Origin: Colwellia sp. TT2012 | GTDB lineage: Bacteria; Pseudomonadota; Gammaproteobacteria; Enterobacterales; Alteromonadaceae | Direction of reading: 5' to 3' | DNA length: 64,000 nt | NCBI RefSeq assembly: GCF_001440345.1 | Contig: NZ_LJYX01000002.1 | Coordinates: 1-64,000, forward strand | In this document: positions 10,287 through 19,102 of the stretch, one piece after another | Position numbering within the stretch: position 1 is the stretch's first letter | Layout of the letters: each line of letters begins with the position of its first letter | Program-made: the position numbers and the translations under genes | The notes under the pieces: model-generated | Seen by the model: only the letters and a program-made list of their open reading frames with translations | Told to the model about the DNA's origin: nothing | The model's database searches: none

Positions 10287-12407
10287 TTAAAATTGATAGT
10301 CTAAGCTAGCACCAAAAACTAATGGCTCAGACAACTGAGTATATTGCTTGGCAGTATAACCATCACGTGGGTCATTACCAAAATAAAAGCCACGGTTAGC
10401 GTAGTCTTTATTGGTTAGGTTACGGCCCCAAATTTTAAGCTGCCAGTTCTCTTGTAAGTAGCTAATGGAAGCATTAAGTAATGCTACAGATTCAGACTTT
10501 TCATCATGGCTATCAGAGAAGTAGAAGCTATCTTTACCATCAACAGAAATATTGATTAACCAATTTTCATTCGGTTGAACATTAATGCCAACATTGAATT
10601 GATAGTTTGGCGCATGGGCTTGTTCACGACCATCTAAAGATTCACCTTCAGCATTAATAAAATCATTAAATTGAGTTTCAAGTAAGCCGAAAGAACCATA
10701 AACGTTAACAACGTCGTTTATATGCCATGCACTTTCAACTTCAATACCGTAGTTACTACCAGTAGCAGCGTTACCTAAATAGCTAATAAATTCAGAACTA
10801 CCGTCTGCACGTACTATGGTTTTAGAGCTTTTTACTTGCATGTCTTCACGATCCATATAGAAAATCGAAGTTCGAACATAAGCACTGTTTTCGAGTAAAG
10901 AAACCTTATAGCCAATTTCATAGTTCAATAAATATTCAGGATCAAAAGTACGCAAACCTTCAGGTAAAGTACCGTCGGTATTATGACCACCGGCTTTATA
11001 ACCACGGTTAATTGAGCCGTACCACATGCTATCTTGAGTTTGTTGATAACTAAGTACTAACTTACCGCCGACCATAGTATCGTCAATACTGTCATCAAAC
11101 TGAGCTGAATTGTTATAATCGGCACTGTAATTTTCAATACGTAAACCAGATATTAGCGACCACTGCTCGGTTAACTGGGTGTCTAATTGCCCATAAAGCG
11201 CAACACTAGTGCTGTCGTTAGTTGAAGTAAAATCACTATCGGCATAAGTGTATTGGCGTAACAGGTCTTCGTCGTCTTGTTTAAAGTAAATACCAGCAAC
11301 CCAAGCTGTACTGCCATTAAAAAGTTCTTGGCCTTGCTTAGATACAGCGCGTAACTCAGTAGTTAATACTGCTTTATCGCGGTAATAATGATCGGTAGAA
11401 GTGTATTCCCAGTAGGCATAATCAGGATTTTCGATAACATCGGGGTCAGATATGCCAACGTAAGCCCAATCTTCATCATAGCCATAAGCTAAATCTGAAT
11501 CGGAGCTACTAATAATGGCTAATACAGTGGCGCTGTCAAAACCTTGATAGGTAAATTTAGCGGAAAAGGCAGTGGTTTCTTGTTGATCAAACCCCGGCTC
11601 GTCAGAAAGCGTCTCTCTAGTGTTATCTAGTGAGAAGGTATCGTAACCGTTATCAAAATCAAAGTAATAACCCGCAAGGTCAATGGTCAGATCGTTACTG
11701 ACTTCTATAGCCAGTTTACCGCGGATAGTTAATTCATCACGGTTGTTAGTATCCTCACGCTGTAAATAAGTATTTTCTATATAGCCATCACTGTTACTTT
11801 GATTAACGGCTAAGCGGTAATTAACTGAATCGCTGGCAGGGCCAGATAAAGCAACACCTAAATCATAACTATTATAATTGCCGACGCCAAATTGTAAGGC
11901 ACCTTCAAAGTCTTCGGTTGGCGCATTGGTGGTAATATTTATCATACCAGCAATAGCATTGGCGCCAAAACGGGTACCTTGTGGACCGCGAAAAATTTCC
12001 GCTTGCTTAACATCAAATAATGAAGCAACACTACCGATACCAGTAAAGTCAACTTCATCAATAATCACACCCACTGACGGGTTAATCGGTTCTTGAAATT
12101 GACTGCGTTCGCCAATACCACGAATTTGATAATAACGTGCTCGTTGTGAACCACTGGCAAAGTTAACATTGGGGCTAACGGCAATTAATTCTTCAAGATG
12201 TTTAGCATTACGTTGCTTAATTTCAATAGCGGTTAGTACAGACAACGATGCCGGAATTTTTTGCAGGTTTTGCTGGCGAAAATCACTGGTAACAGTAATG
12301 GTTTCAATATCGTTAGTGTCATTACTCGTTTGCTCTTCAGCGAAAGCGGTAACGTTAAAAATACTGGCGGTGATAGCTAAACTAATAGCCGATTTGGAGA
12401 AGGTCAT
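10287..12407 (-). CDS. TonB-dependent outer-membrane receptor, probably for thiamine
   Basis: Outer-membrane ligand-gated receptor of about 706 residues. The start is set at 12407 (MTFSKSAISLAI) because this gives a clean signal peptide ending in VTAFA; an upstream in-frame ATG at 12446 would put charged residues first. A TonB-box-like ETITVTS follows, then the plug domain (with RGIGERSQF, IDEVDFTG, EIFRGPQGTRFGANAIAGMI) and a C-terminal 22-strand barrel ending in aromatic YQF. It is the first gene after the TPP riboswitch, which points to thiamine or a phosphorylated form as substrate. Related receptors in TPP-regulated operons have been proposed as thiamine receptors. Confidence 0.85.
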   Translation of the reverse strand: MTFSKSAISLAITASIFNVTAFAEEQTSNDTNDIETITVTSDFRQQNLQKIPASLSVLTAIEIKQRNAKHLEELIAVSPNVNFASGSQRARYYQIRGIGERSQFQEPINPSVGVIIDEVDFTGIGSVASLFDVKQAEIFRGPQGTRFGANAIAGMINITTNAPTEDFEGALQFGVGNYNSYDLGVALSGPASDSVNYRLAVNQSNSDGYIENTYLQREDTNNRDELTIRGKLAIEVSNDLTIDLAGYYFDFDNGYDTFSLDNTRETLSDEPGFDQQETTAFSAKFTYQGFDSATVLAIISSSDSDLAYGYDEDWAYVGISDPDVIENPDYAYWEYTSTDHYYRDKAVLTTELRAVSKQGQELFNGSTAWVAGIYFKQDDEDLLRQYTYADSDFTSTNDSTSVALYGQLDTQLTEQWSLISGLRIENYSADYNNSAQFDDSIDDTMVGGKLVLSYQQTQDSMWYGSINRGYKAGGHNTDGTLPEGLRTFDPEYLLNYEIGYKVSLLENSAYVRTSIFYMDREDMQVKSSKTIVRADGSSEFISYLGNAATGSNYGIEVESAWHINDVVNVYGSFGLLETQFNDFINAEGESLDGREQAHAPNYQFNVGINVQPNENWLINISVDGKDSFYFSDSHDEKSESVALLNASISYLQENWQLKIWGRNLTNKDYANRGFYFGNDPRDGYTAKQYTQLSEPLVFGASLDYQF

Positions 12408-12485
12408 AAAAATCTCATCAAAAAAATAAAAAGTTGGGCTGTGCAAGCAGGATAATTTTTGATGAATTTTAATATTTATCTGTAA

Positions 12486-12592
12486 CCATCCCTATGCCAG
12501 AAAAATAATTAAGCTAATTTTCTGCCCAGGTTCAAAGAGTATATATCTCAGCGACTAGTCAGTTTAAAAGCTAAATGACAGCGCACCCCTTG
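12486..12592 (-). promoter_or_regulatory. TPP (thiamine pyrophosphate) riboswitch
   Basis: On the minus strand the region reads GGGGTGCGCTGTC, then CGCTGAGATATATACTC, then TTGAACCTGGGCAG, a variable AT-rich stem, and finally CTGGCATAGGGATGG. These are the conserved THI-box elements in order: GGGGTGC, CTGAGA, GAACCTG and GCATAGGGA. It lies about 80 bp upstream of the receptor start. With TPP bound it should shut off the thiamine uptake operon; I did not resolve the expression platform (terminator or sequestered ribosome-binding site). Confidence 0.93.
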
Positions 12593-12874
12593 GTTGCACG
12601 CTATTCTAACAAATAATCACCTTGGAATCTTGTTATTGTTGAGCCGCTGTTAAAAGATTTATTGCGGCGTTATTGCGATTAAATAGACTGCTACTGGCTG
12701 CTGCTCATTAGATAAAGTCAGAGCATATTCTGCTGAATAACCATTGCTTTGCAATGAATGCTTTACCTAAAGTCTTTTAAATTCACACTGAATCCTGCAT
12801 TATGAAGTGGCACGGATATCATAATTAATCCACATTGTAGTAACTTACCGATAAAATAATAGTAGCGAGTATTT
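12593..12874. other. Divergent intergenic region, riboswitch promoter side
   Basis: About 280 bp between the TPP riboswitch and the start of the sensor kinase. It must hold the thiamine operon promoter (minus strand) and the kinase gene promoter (plus strand). No ORF, repeat or clear promoter boxes were identified. Confidence 0.5.
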
Positions 12875-15800
12875 ATGTTTCCCAATTGGCAATTAGTGCT
12901 GTTAAGTTTGGCTTATATTGGCTTATTATTTTTAATTGCTTTTCTGGGGGACCGATACCGACATCAGCTGGCTAAAAAAGGTCAGAGTATTATTTATGCA
13001 CTAACGCTTGGTGTTTATTGTACCTCGTGGAGTTTCTTAGGTACCACAGGACAAGCATCTACTAGTTTACTATCGCACTTACCGATCTATTTAGGCCCGA
13101 TACTGCTTTTTGTTTTTGCTTGGCCCTTTATTCAACGCATCATTCGCGTCAGCTTGAAGCTACATTTAACCTCTATTGCTGACTTACTAGCAGCGCGCTT
13201 TGGCAAGTCACATAATCTCGCTATTATGGTGACCATAGTTGCCCTCGTTGGCACCATGCCATATATCGCCTTGCAGCTTAAAGCTATGGTGTATTCTTTT
13301 CAGCAATTACAAATAGAGCAAAGTTTCACTAGTTGGGGCATTGGCTTAGTGGTCAGTCTAGTTTTAGCGGTATTTACTGTTTTATTTGGTATTAGACACA
13401 TTGATGTCACTGAGCGACACCCCGGCGTTATGTTGGCCATTGCCTTTGAATCTTTAGTGAAATTATTTGCTTTTTTAGCTGTCGGTATTTTTGTCTGTTT
13501 TGTTTTGTATGATTCACCGGTAGATATTTGGCAGCAAGCCGATGCTAATGCTTTACTTGAGCAACAACTGACTGTCGATAACGTCACTTCTATGTTGGCC
13601 ATGTTAGTGATTGTTATGGCGGCATTTTTATCATTGCCGCGTCAATTTCAGGTGATGGTGGTTGAGCTGAAAGATCAGAAAGATACCTGGCTTAGTCGTC
13701 GAGTCTTTCCGCTGTATTTATTAGTCTTTGCTTTCTTCGCCGTGCCGCTGGGTTTAGCTGGTCAAATGTTACTAGGGAATACTGTGCCCTCAGATACCTA
13801 TGTACTGTTTTTGCCGGATGTTACCGAGCAAACCTGGCTGACCTTGTTTGCTTTTTTAGGCGCGATATCGGCAGCAAGCTCTATGGTAATTATTTCCGCT
13901 ATCGCCCTAAGTACCATGCTCAGTAATGAAATTGTTTTCCCGCTACTTTATCGTCGACAAAAAGTGGCGCAAACTGACTATGATCATTTTCGCAAACGTT
14001 TATTAAACATTCGAAAGCTACTGGCCTTGTTTGTTATTCTGCTAGGTTATGGTGTTTTTATCATGGCCTCACCCGATACACTCTCTTCCTTAGGCGAAGT
14101 GGCTTTCGGCGCTTTTGCCCAGCTAACACCAGCGTTAATTGCGGCCTTTTATTGGCGACGTGCTAGCTTAGTAGGGGTCTACGCCGGTATATTGGTGGGC
14201 TTTATCTTATGGCTGACCCTTAACTTCTTACCGCAATTTGGTTTATACGCATCACCTTTTGCTGAAGGGTTTTTACCGGCAAAAACCACCGCCACGCTCT
14301 TTAGCTTAGGAGCCAATATCATAGTGATGTGGGCTTTATCACAAATCAGCCGACAGAGTGTACAAGAGCGGATACAAGCCTCGCTGTTTCTTGAGTGGCA
14401 GTCACCCAAGCTGCTTAGCGCAGAGAAAAAACGTCATTTAGATGTTAGCGAGTTAGAATTGTTAGCGTCTCGGTTTGTTGGCATAGACAAAGCGCGCGAT
14501 AGCTTCAAGAACTTCTTATCGGTTAATGATAAAAAGCAATTGGGCAATGTTGGCTATAACCAACAATTATTGCAGCACACTGAAAATACGCTAGCAACTG
14601 TGATGGGCTCATCATCTGCTCGTTTAGTGTTGAGTTCAGTACTTGATGGGCGTGATTTTGCCCTAGATGAATTGGCTGTTTTTGTTGAAGAAGCTTCCAG
14701 TCATAAACAACAATTTTCCCAAAACTTACTGCAAAGTGCTATAGAAAATGCCAGTGAAGGCATTTCCATCGTTGATGATAAATTACAGCTAGTTGCCTGG
14801 AATAAAAAATATATAGACTTATTCGATTACCCAGCAGAGTTAGTCTATATAGGCAGCCCGATATCTGACCTTATTCGTTATAATGTGCAACGCGGCTTAT
14901 GTGGCTCTGGAGATATAGAGTCGCAGGTGAACCGTCGCTTAGACTTCTTACGTAAAGGCAACCCACATAGTTCAGAACGGCAACAAGCAAGTGGGAAAAC
15001 TATTCGCATTGAAGGTAACCCTCTGCCGGGTGGTGGTTTTGTTATGTTGTTCTCTGATATCACCGCCTATCGACAAGCAGAGCAAGTACTTAAAGAGGCC
15101 AATCTTGATCTGGAAACTCGCGTTTATGAACGTACGCTAACGCTAGCTAAAACCAATGAAGCTCTGGCGAAAGCGCATGAAAAAGCTGAACAAGCGCATT
15201 TGAAAAAAAGTCAGTACCTGAAAGCTTGTAGTCATGATTTAATGCAACCCTTAGAAGCCGCAAGATTATTCACTTCGGCTCTGTCGGAGCAAGGTAATTT
15301 AACTAAGGTTCAGCAAAAGCAAGTCGATAATATTGACCGTTCGTTAAAAGCGGCTAATGATTTATTGGCTGATTTAGCCGAAATTGCTCGTTTAGAAAGT
15401 GGCAATATAAAAGCCAATGTACAAGTTTTTGCACTCAATGACTTATTTGAGGACTTATCACAAGAGTTTTCCGCCCTTGCTATTGAACAGTCGGTCGAGT
15501 TTCGTCTAGTGGCCAGTAAAGTTTGGATTAAGTCAGATAGACATTTACTCAGACGTATTATTCAAAATTTGGTTGGCAATGCTTTTAGATATGCCAGCCC
15601 AGGAAAAGTTTTATTAGGCGCCAGAGTTTTTAATAACAAAGTTATTATACAAATTTTAGATAATGGTCCAGGTATTCCTGTTGAAAAGCAAGAGTTGGTT
15701 TTTGAGCAGTTTACCCAACTTAATACCCATAATAATCAAGCGGGTAGAGGCTTGGGTTTAGGGCTTAATATCACCCAAAGTTTGGCGCAGTTATTGGGAC

Positions 15801-16345
15801 ATAGCTTAAGTTTACAATCGAAAACCATGCAAGGTTGTAAATTTTCTGTGCAAGTAGAGCAAGCGAAACCTGTGGTGCAAGCGAGAATGGTTACAAAACC
15901 TAGCTTTCATGTCGCGTTAAAAGATATCACCGTTTTATGTATAGATAACGATCCAGATGTACTCAGTGGTATGGTTGAGCTACTTTCAGCGTGGCAATGT
16001 AATATTCTAGCGGCGGACTCTAGAGAAACAGCCCTAACAGAATTTGCTAATCACAGTAATGAAATAGATATATTATTGGTTGATTATCAATTGGGCTATC
16101 AGGCTGGTGATCGACAAGAAATGCAAGTGGATGGTTTAACCTTGATTAAAGACATACGTAGTCAGTGTCATCATTCACTACCAGCAATATTAATAACCGC
16201 GACCACAGATACAGACATTGAAGCTAAGGCCAAAAGTTACGATGTCGGTTATATGCGTAAATTAGTAAAACCTGCCGCGTTACGGGCAATGATGAGCGCT
16301 ATGCTGGCGAAGAAGTTACAAGCGGATTACGTTGGTTATAGCTAG
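12875..16345 (+). CDS. Hybrid sensor histidine kinase with solute-symporter (SSS) domain, CbrA/CrbS type
   Basis: A large 1156-residue membrane kinase. Residues 1 to about 500 are a sodium/solute symporter-like domain with some 13 membrane helices (LGVYCTSWSFLGTTGQAST is the family signature). Then come a PAS domain (about 640-740, ISIVDDKLQLVAWNKKYIDL), a coiled linker, a HisKA domain with phospho-acceptor histidine in KACSHDLMQPLEAARLF, an ATPase domain (NLVGNAFRYA, DNGPGIP, GRGLGLGLNI) and a C-terminal receiver (VLCIDNDPDVL, LLVDYQLGY). The architecture matches CrbS/CbrA kinases, which control acetate or carbon/nitrogen use. No response regulator gene is adjacent. The last codons are repeated in the tandem array that follows. 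Confidence 0.9.
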   Translation: MFPNWQLVLLSLAYIGLLFLIAFLGDRYRHQLAKKGQSIIYALTLGVYCTSWSFLGTTGQASTSLLSHLPIYLGPILLFVFAWPFIQRIIRVSLKLHLTSIADLLAARFGKSHNLAIMVTIVALVGTMPYIALQLKAMVYSFQQLQIEQSFTSWGIGLVVSLVLAVFTVLFGIRHIDVTERHPGVMLAIAFESLVKLFAFLAVGIFVCFVLYDSPVDIWQQADANALLEQQLTVDNVTSMLAMLVIVMAAFLSLPRQFQVMVVELKDQKDTWLSRRVFPLYLLVFAFFAVPLGLAGQMLLGNTVPSDTYVLFLPDVTEQTWLTLFAFLGAISAASSMVIISAIALSTMLSNEIVFPLLYRRQKVAQTDYDHFRKRLLNIRKLLALFVILLGYGVFIMASPDTLSSLGEVAFGAFAQLTPALIAAFYWRRASLVGVYAGILVGFILWLTLNFLPQFGLYASPFAEGFLPAKTTATLFSLGANIIVMWALSQISRQSVQERIQASLFLEWQSPKLLSAEKKRHLDVSELELLASRFVGIDKARDSFKNFLSVNDKKQLGNVGYNQQLLQHTENTLATVMGSSSARLVLSSVLDGRDFALDELAVFVEEASSHKQQFSQNLLQSAIENASEGISIVDDKLQLVAWNKKYIDLFDYPAELVYIGSPISDLIRYNVQRGLCGSGDIESQVNRRLDFLRKGNPHSSERQQASGKTIRIEGNPLPGGGFVMLFSDITAYRQAEQVLKEANLDLETRVYERTLTLAKTNEALAKAHEKAEQAHLKKSQYLKACSHDLMQPLEAARLFTSALSEQGNLTKVQQKQVDNIDRSLKAANDLLADLAEIARLESGNIKANVQVFALNDLFEDLSQEFSALAIEQSVEFRLVASKVWIKSDRHLLRRIIQNLVGNAFRYASPGKVLLGARVFNNKVIIQILDNGPGIPVEKQELVFEQFTQLNTHNNQAGRGLGLGLNITQSLAQLLGHSLSLQSKTMQGCKFSVQVEQAKPVVQARMVTKPSFHVALKDITVLCIDNDPDVLSGMVELLSAWQCNILAADSRETALTEFANHSNEIDILLVDYQLGYQAGDRQEMQVDGLTLIKDIRSQCHHSLPAILITATTDTDIEAKAKSYDVGYMRKLVKPAALRAMMSAMLAKKLQADYVGYS

Positions 16346-16721
16346 ATTTAACATAGCCTATAGGTGGGGGGCTCATGATGAGCGCGTGGTTATAAGGTAA
16401 GGCGAAGAAGCTGTAAGCGGATTACGTTGGCTATAGCTAGATTTAACATAGCCTATAGGTGGAGGGGCTCATGATGAGCGCGTGGTTATAAGTCAAGGCG
16501 AAGAAGCTGCAAGCTGATTATGTTGGTTATAGCTAGATTTAACATAGCCTATAGGTGGAGGGGCTCATGATGAGCGCGTGGTTATAAGGTAAGGCGAAGA
16601 AGCTGCAAGCTGATTATGTTGGTTATAGCTAGATTTAACATAGCCTATAGGGTGGGGGGCTCATGATGAGCGCGTGGTTATAAGGTAAGGCGAAGAAGCT
16701 GTAAGCGGATTACGTTGGTTA
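16307..16721 (+). repeat. Tandem array of ~96-bp repeats containing copies of the kinase gene's 3' end
   Basis: Four full units start at 16307 (95 bp), 16402, 16498 and 16594 (96 bp each), and a partial fifth starts at 16690. Each begins with GCGAAGAAG and contains the bases that encode the last 13 residues and stop codon of the kinase (only the first copy is in the reading frame), followed by about 55 bp of 3' flank. Each unit also holds ATGATGAGCGCGTGGTTATAA, a six-codon ORF (MMSAWL), behind a G-rich GGTGGAGGGG or GGTGGGGGG. Differences between units are few, so the amplification is recent or kept uniform. Confidence 0.93.
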
Positions 16722-16757
16722 AACCTCTGAAATAAGGGGCTTTAATAAGAAATATAC

Positions 16758-16790
16758 AAAGCTGTTACATATTATGTAACAGCTTTTTTG
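16758..16790 (+). terminator. Terminator downstream of the repeat array
   Basis: AAAGCTGTTACAT, loop ATT, ATGTAACAGCTTT and a run of T form a perfect 13-bp stem. Any transcript of the sensor kinase would therefore carry the whole repeat array in its 3' untranslated region. Confidence 0.9.
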
Positions 16791-16883
16791 CTGCGCTTTA
16801 ACTTGGCTATGTTATATATGTTATATATGTTAGAGCATGCTAGGGAACTCTAATGGCTTTTAGTGTTCTACATTTACCAGAAG

Positions 16884-18446
16884 ATGGTTAATAGCATTAA
16901 GTATTATATATGGAGATTGCCCTTGTTGTTTAAGAAAAAAAGAGTGTTTAGCCTGCTTACTACCCTTGTCTGTGTAACGTCTTTAACTACGTTTGCTAGC
17001 AAGTCGTTCGCCATTGATTTTAATGAAGTTATTATTAATACTCCCTATAAACTCACGCAAGAAATTATTGCCGCCGATGTACTGGCAGGTAAAGGTAAGG
17101 AGCTAATTACTTTTTCTGTCGATGAACAGAGTAATCGTTGGTTAATAATTTACCAACTAGATAGTGAAGCTAATCAGTATGTGGTCGCGGAAAAAACCAT
17201 CATACCGAAACAGTTTTATCGCTTTGATTTAAGTGAATTACACGCAGAGAAAAAACAACAGCTCTACTTCCTTTCTGCTGATTTATTAAGCCTTTATCAA
17301 AATCAGCAGTTTAAGCCCCTAGCAAATATTGAGTCGTTATACATTCAAGAGCAAGCCGATTACCTCAGTCGCGGCGATTTTATTCAAGATCTAAATAATG
17401 ATGCTTTTGCTGATGTAATTATTGCCGACTTTAATAACACCCATATTCTTATTGGTCAGGAAAAGGGTGGCTTTATTAGCCAAGTACTGCCGATAAAGCC
17501 TGAAGTTCGGGTGTTTTCATCAGGTGCCAGTTATAGCCAAGCAAAGCTGTATTTTAGTGATGTAAACTTCGATGGCAAAGTTGATATTTTACTGATCGGT
17601 GATGGTGAAATGATTATTTATCTGCAAACGGAACAGAGTATGTTTGCTAGCACGGCAGTTCACTTAACCATTAATGCAGCGATCAGTGGTACTGAATGGT
17701 GGAATAAGCGCGATGAAAGTGGTGAGCAACTTGACCAAAGTAATTTGGAATACCGAAAATTAGAGCAGCTGCGTGATGTTAATGCCGATGGTATTGTCGA
17801 TATGGTGGTGCGTTATACTAAGGCTTCAGGTGTACTCGACCGCGTTAATGATTATGAAATATTCCTCGGTCGGAACAGTAACGGCGAATTAAGTTATGCT
17901 CAAACTCCCGACAGTGTTATTCATGCCGAAGGTACACTGACAGGTTTAGAGTTTGTCGATATTGATAGTGATGACAAACTTGAGGTTTTACTCGCTGGCT
18001 TTGATATCGGCCTATCGCAAATTATCGGTGCCTTAATCACGGGCAGTATTGACCAAGATGTTTATGTATTTAAAATGAATGCAGAAGATAAATTCCCAAC
18101 AAAACCAACGATTAAAAAAGGTGTTGAACTGACTTTTAGTTTAAGCTCAGGGCAAACTGGTAGTGCGGTAGTTAAGTTGGCAGACTTAAATGGTGATGGC
18201 CTAAAAGAGCTTATTTTGTCAGATGATGATGATGAGTTGAAAATATACCTAGGTATAAAAGCGAGCAAGAATAACAAATCATTTAAAAAACGCAGTGTTA
18301 GCTATAGCACTCAGTTACCTAAAGATGGCAAACGGGTCATGGTTGAAGATTTAAATGGTGATGGTAAAGATGATTTACTAATGAAATTCTCTCGCCTTGA
18401 TGGTGAAGATAAGGCTAAAGAGTTTAAAGTACTCTTTTCAAAGTAA
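16884..18446 (+). CDS. Exported FG-GAP/VCBS repeat protein
   Basis: A secreted or periplasmic protein of about 520 residues with a Sec signal peptide (basic KKKR, hydrophobic core, cut near KSFA). At least six calcium-binding-type loops are spaced through it: DLNNDAFADV, DVNFDGKVDI, DVNADGIVDM, DIDSDDKLEV, DLNGDGLKEL and DLNGDGKDDL. They are typical of FG-GAP/VCBS propeller blades. The start is uncertain: ATG at 16884 has no clear ribosome-binding site, while TTG at 16923, preceded by TGGAGA at good spacing, would give an N-terminus beginning right at the signal peptide. Binding partner and role are unknown. It stands alone between the array and the MITE-like element. Confidence 0.8.
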   Translation: MVNSIKYYIWRLPLLFKKKRVFSLLTTLVCVTSLTTFASKSFAIDFNEVIINTPYKLTQEIIAADVLAGKGKELITFSVDEQSNRWLIIYQLDSEANQYVVAEKTIIPKQFYRFDLSELHAEKKQQLYFLSADLLSLYQNQQFKPLANIESLYIQEQADYLSRGDFIQDLNNDAFADVIIADFNNTHILIGQEKGGFISQVLPIKPEVRVFSSGASYSQAKLYFSDVNFDGKVDILLIGDGEMIIYLQTEQSMFASTAVHLTINAAISGTEWWNKRDESGEQLDQSNLEYRKLEQLRDVNADGIVDMVVRYTKASGVLDRVNDYEIFLGRNSNGELSYAQTPDSVIHAEGTLTGLEFVDIDSDDKLEVLLAGFDIGLSQIIGALITGSIDQDVYVFKMNAEDKFPTKPTIKKGVELTFSLSSGQTGSAVVKLADLNGDGLKELILSDDDDELKIYLGIKASKNNKSFKKRSVSYSTQLPKDGKRVMVEDLNGDGKDDLLMKFSRLDGEDKAKEFKVLFSK

Positions 18447-18448
18447 CT

Positions 18449-18806
18449 TATACCCGTTACCATTCAAAGTGCTCGATTTCAGTGGGAATTAAAAGGGCTT
18501 TAGGCAAGGGAAATAATTGAAGCATAGTCATTCTATGGTTTAATTAGTTAACGCGGTATAAAGTCATTTTAAACCCATCGAAGAAGCGTTTGAGCAACAT
18601 CACTTCATCGTTGCTGTAACTCATAATGACGCTGCATGGATGCAGCTTGTTAGAGAATGCAGACGGTACAGGAAGTACCTTATTAGATAATGCAGGAGCA
18701 ATTATCCTGAGCATATTCTCCGGAACAACCATTATTTCATCACAGCGCCTTGAATTGAAATTGCTCAAGCACTCTGAAACATGCATCTTGAATGGTCACG
18801 GGTATA
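18449..18806. mobile_element. MITE-like element with TATACCCGT termini
   Basis: The left end reads TATACCCGTTACCATTCAAA and the right end, on the opposite strand, TATACCCGTGACCATTCAAG. Similarity extends further inward (TTTCAG, GTGCT). The interior, about 310 bp, has no sensible coding content but includes the internal palindrome GCTGCATGGATGCAGC. It begins two bases after the FG-GAP stop codon. Size, termini and lack of genes fit a miniature inverted-repeat element. No matching transposase is in the window, and no clear target duplication was found. Confidence 0.65.
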
Positions 18807-18846
18807 TACCATAGCCCTGTAAGGCTAAAATAATACTGAGTTAACA

Positions 18847-19053
18847 ATGAAACAGGCGATTTGTGGTTATCATCAAGATGAAGAAGACCATTGGGTAGCA
18901 GAGCTGGTTTGTGGACATTTTCAACATGTTAGGCACAAGCCGCCATTTATTAATCGACCTTGGGTTGTGTCATTACATGGACGGAAAAGCATGTTAGGGC
19001 AGTTACTAAAATGTAAAAAATGTGATGAGGGTGCAGCAAAAAATACCTGCTAA
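18847..19053 (+). CDS. DUF3565 family small protein
   Basis: A 68-residue protein with the DUF3565 pattern: GYHQDEEDHWVAELVCGHFQ, then HVRHKPPFINRPWV and a final CKKC pair. Conserved histidines and cysteines (CGH, HVRH, CKKC) suggest a bound metal, probably zinc. The family has no established function. The gene stands alone, just after the MITE-like element, and the start follows a GAGTTAAC region with only a weak ribosome-binding site. Confidence 0.85.
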   Translation: MKQAICGYHQDEEDHWVAELVCGHFQHVRHKPPFINRPWVVSLHGRKSMLGQLLKCKKCDEGAAKNTC

Positions 19054-19062
19054 CGGGTATAT

Positions 19063-19090
19063 AGGTTATTACTTTGCTAAGCAATAACCT
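19063..19090. terminator. Possible hairpin between DUF3565 gene and hemY
   Basis: AGGTTATT...AATAACCT with an inner TTGCTAAGCAA makes a stable stem between two convergent genes. There is no T-tract on either strand, so termination is only a guess. Confidence 0.35.
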
Positions 19091-19102
19091 GAATTACCTT
19101 AT

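Noticed and set aside
16307-16721. Possible CRISPR array
   Set aside because: The 95-96 bp units abut without unique spacers and are copies of a coding 3' end; there are no cas genes.
18544-18814. Two small open frames (both strands) inside the MITE-like element
   Set aside because: They overlap each other on opposite strands, span the terminal repeats and have no recognisable domains.
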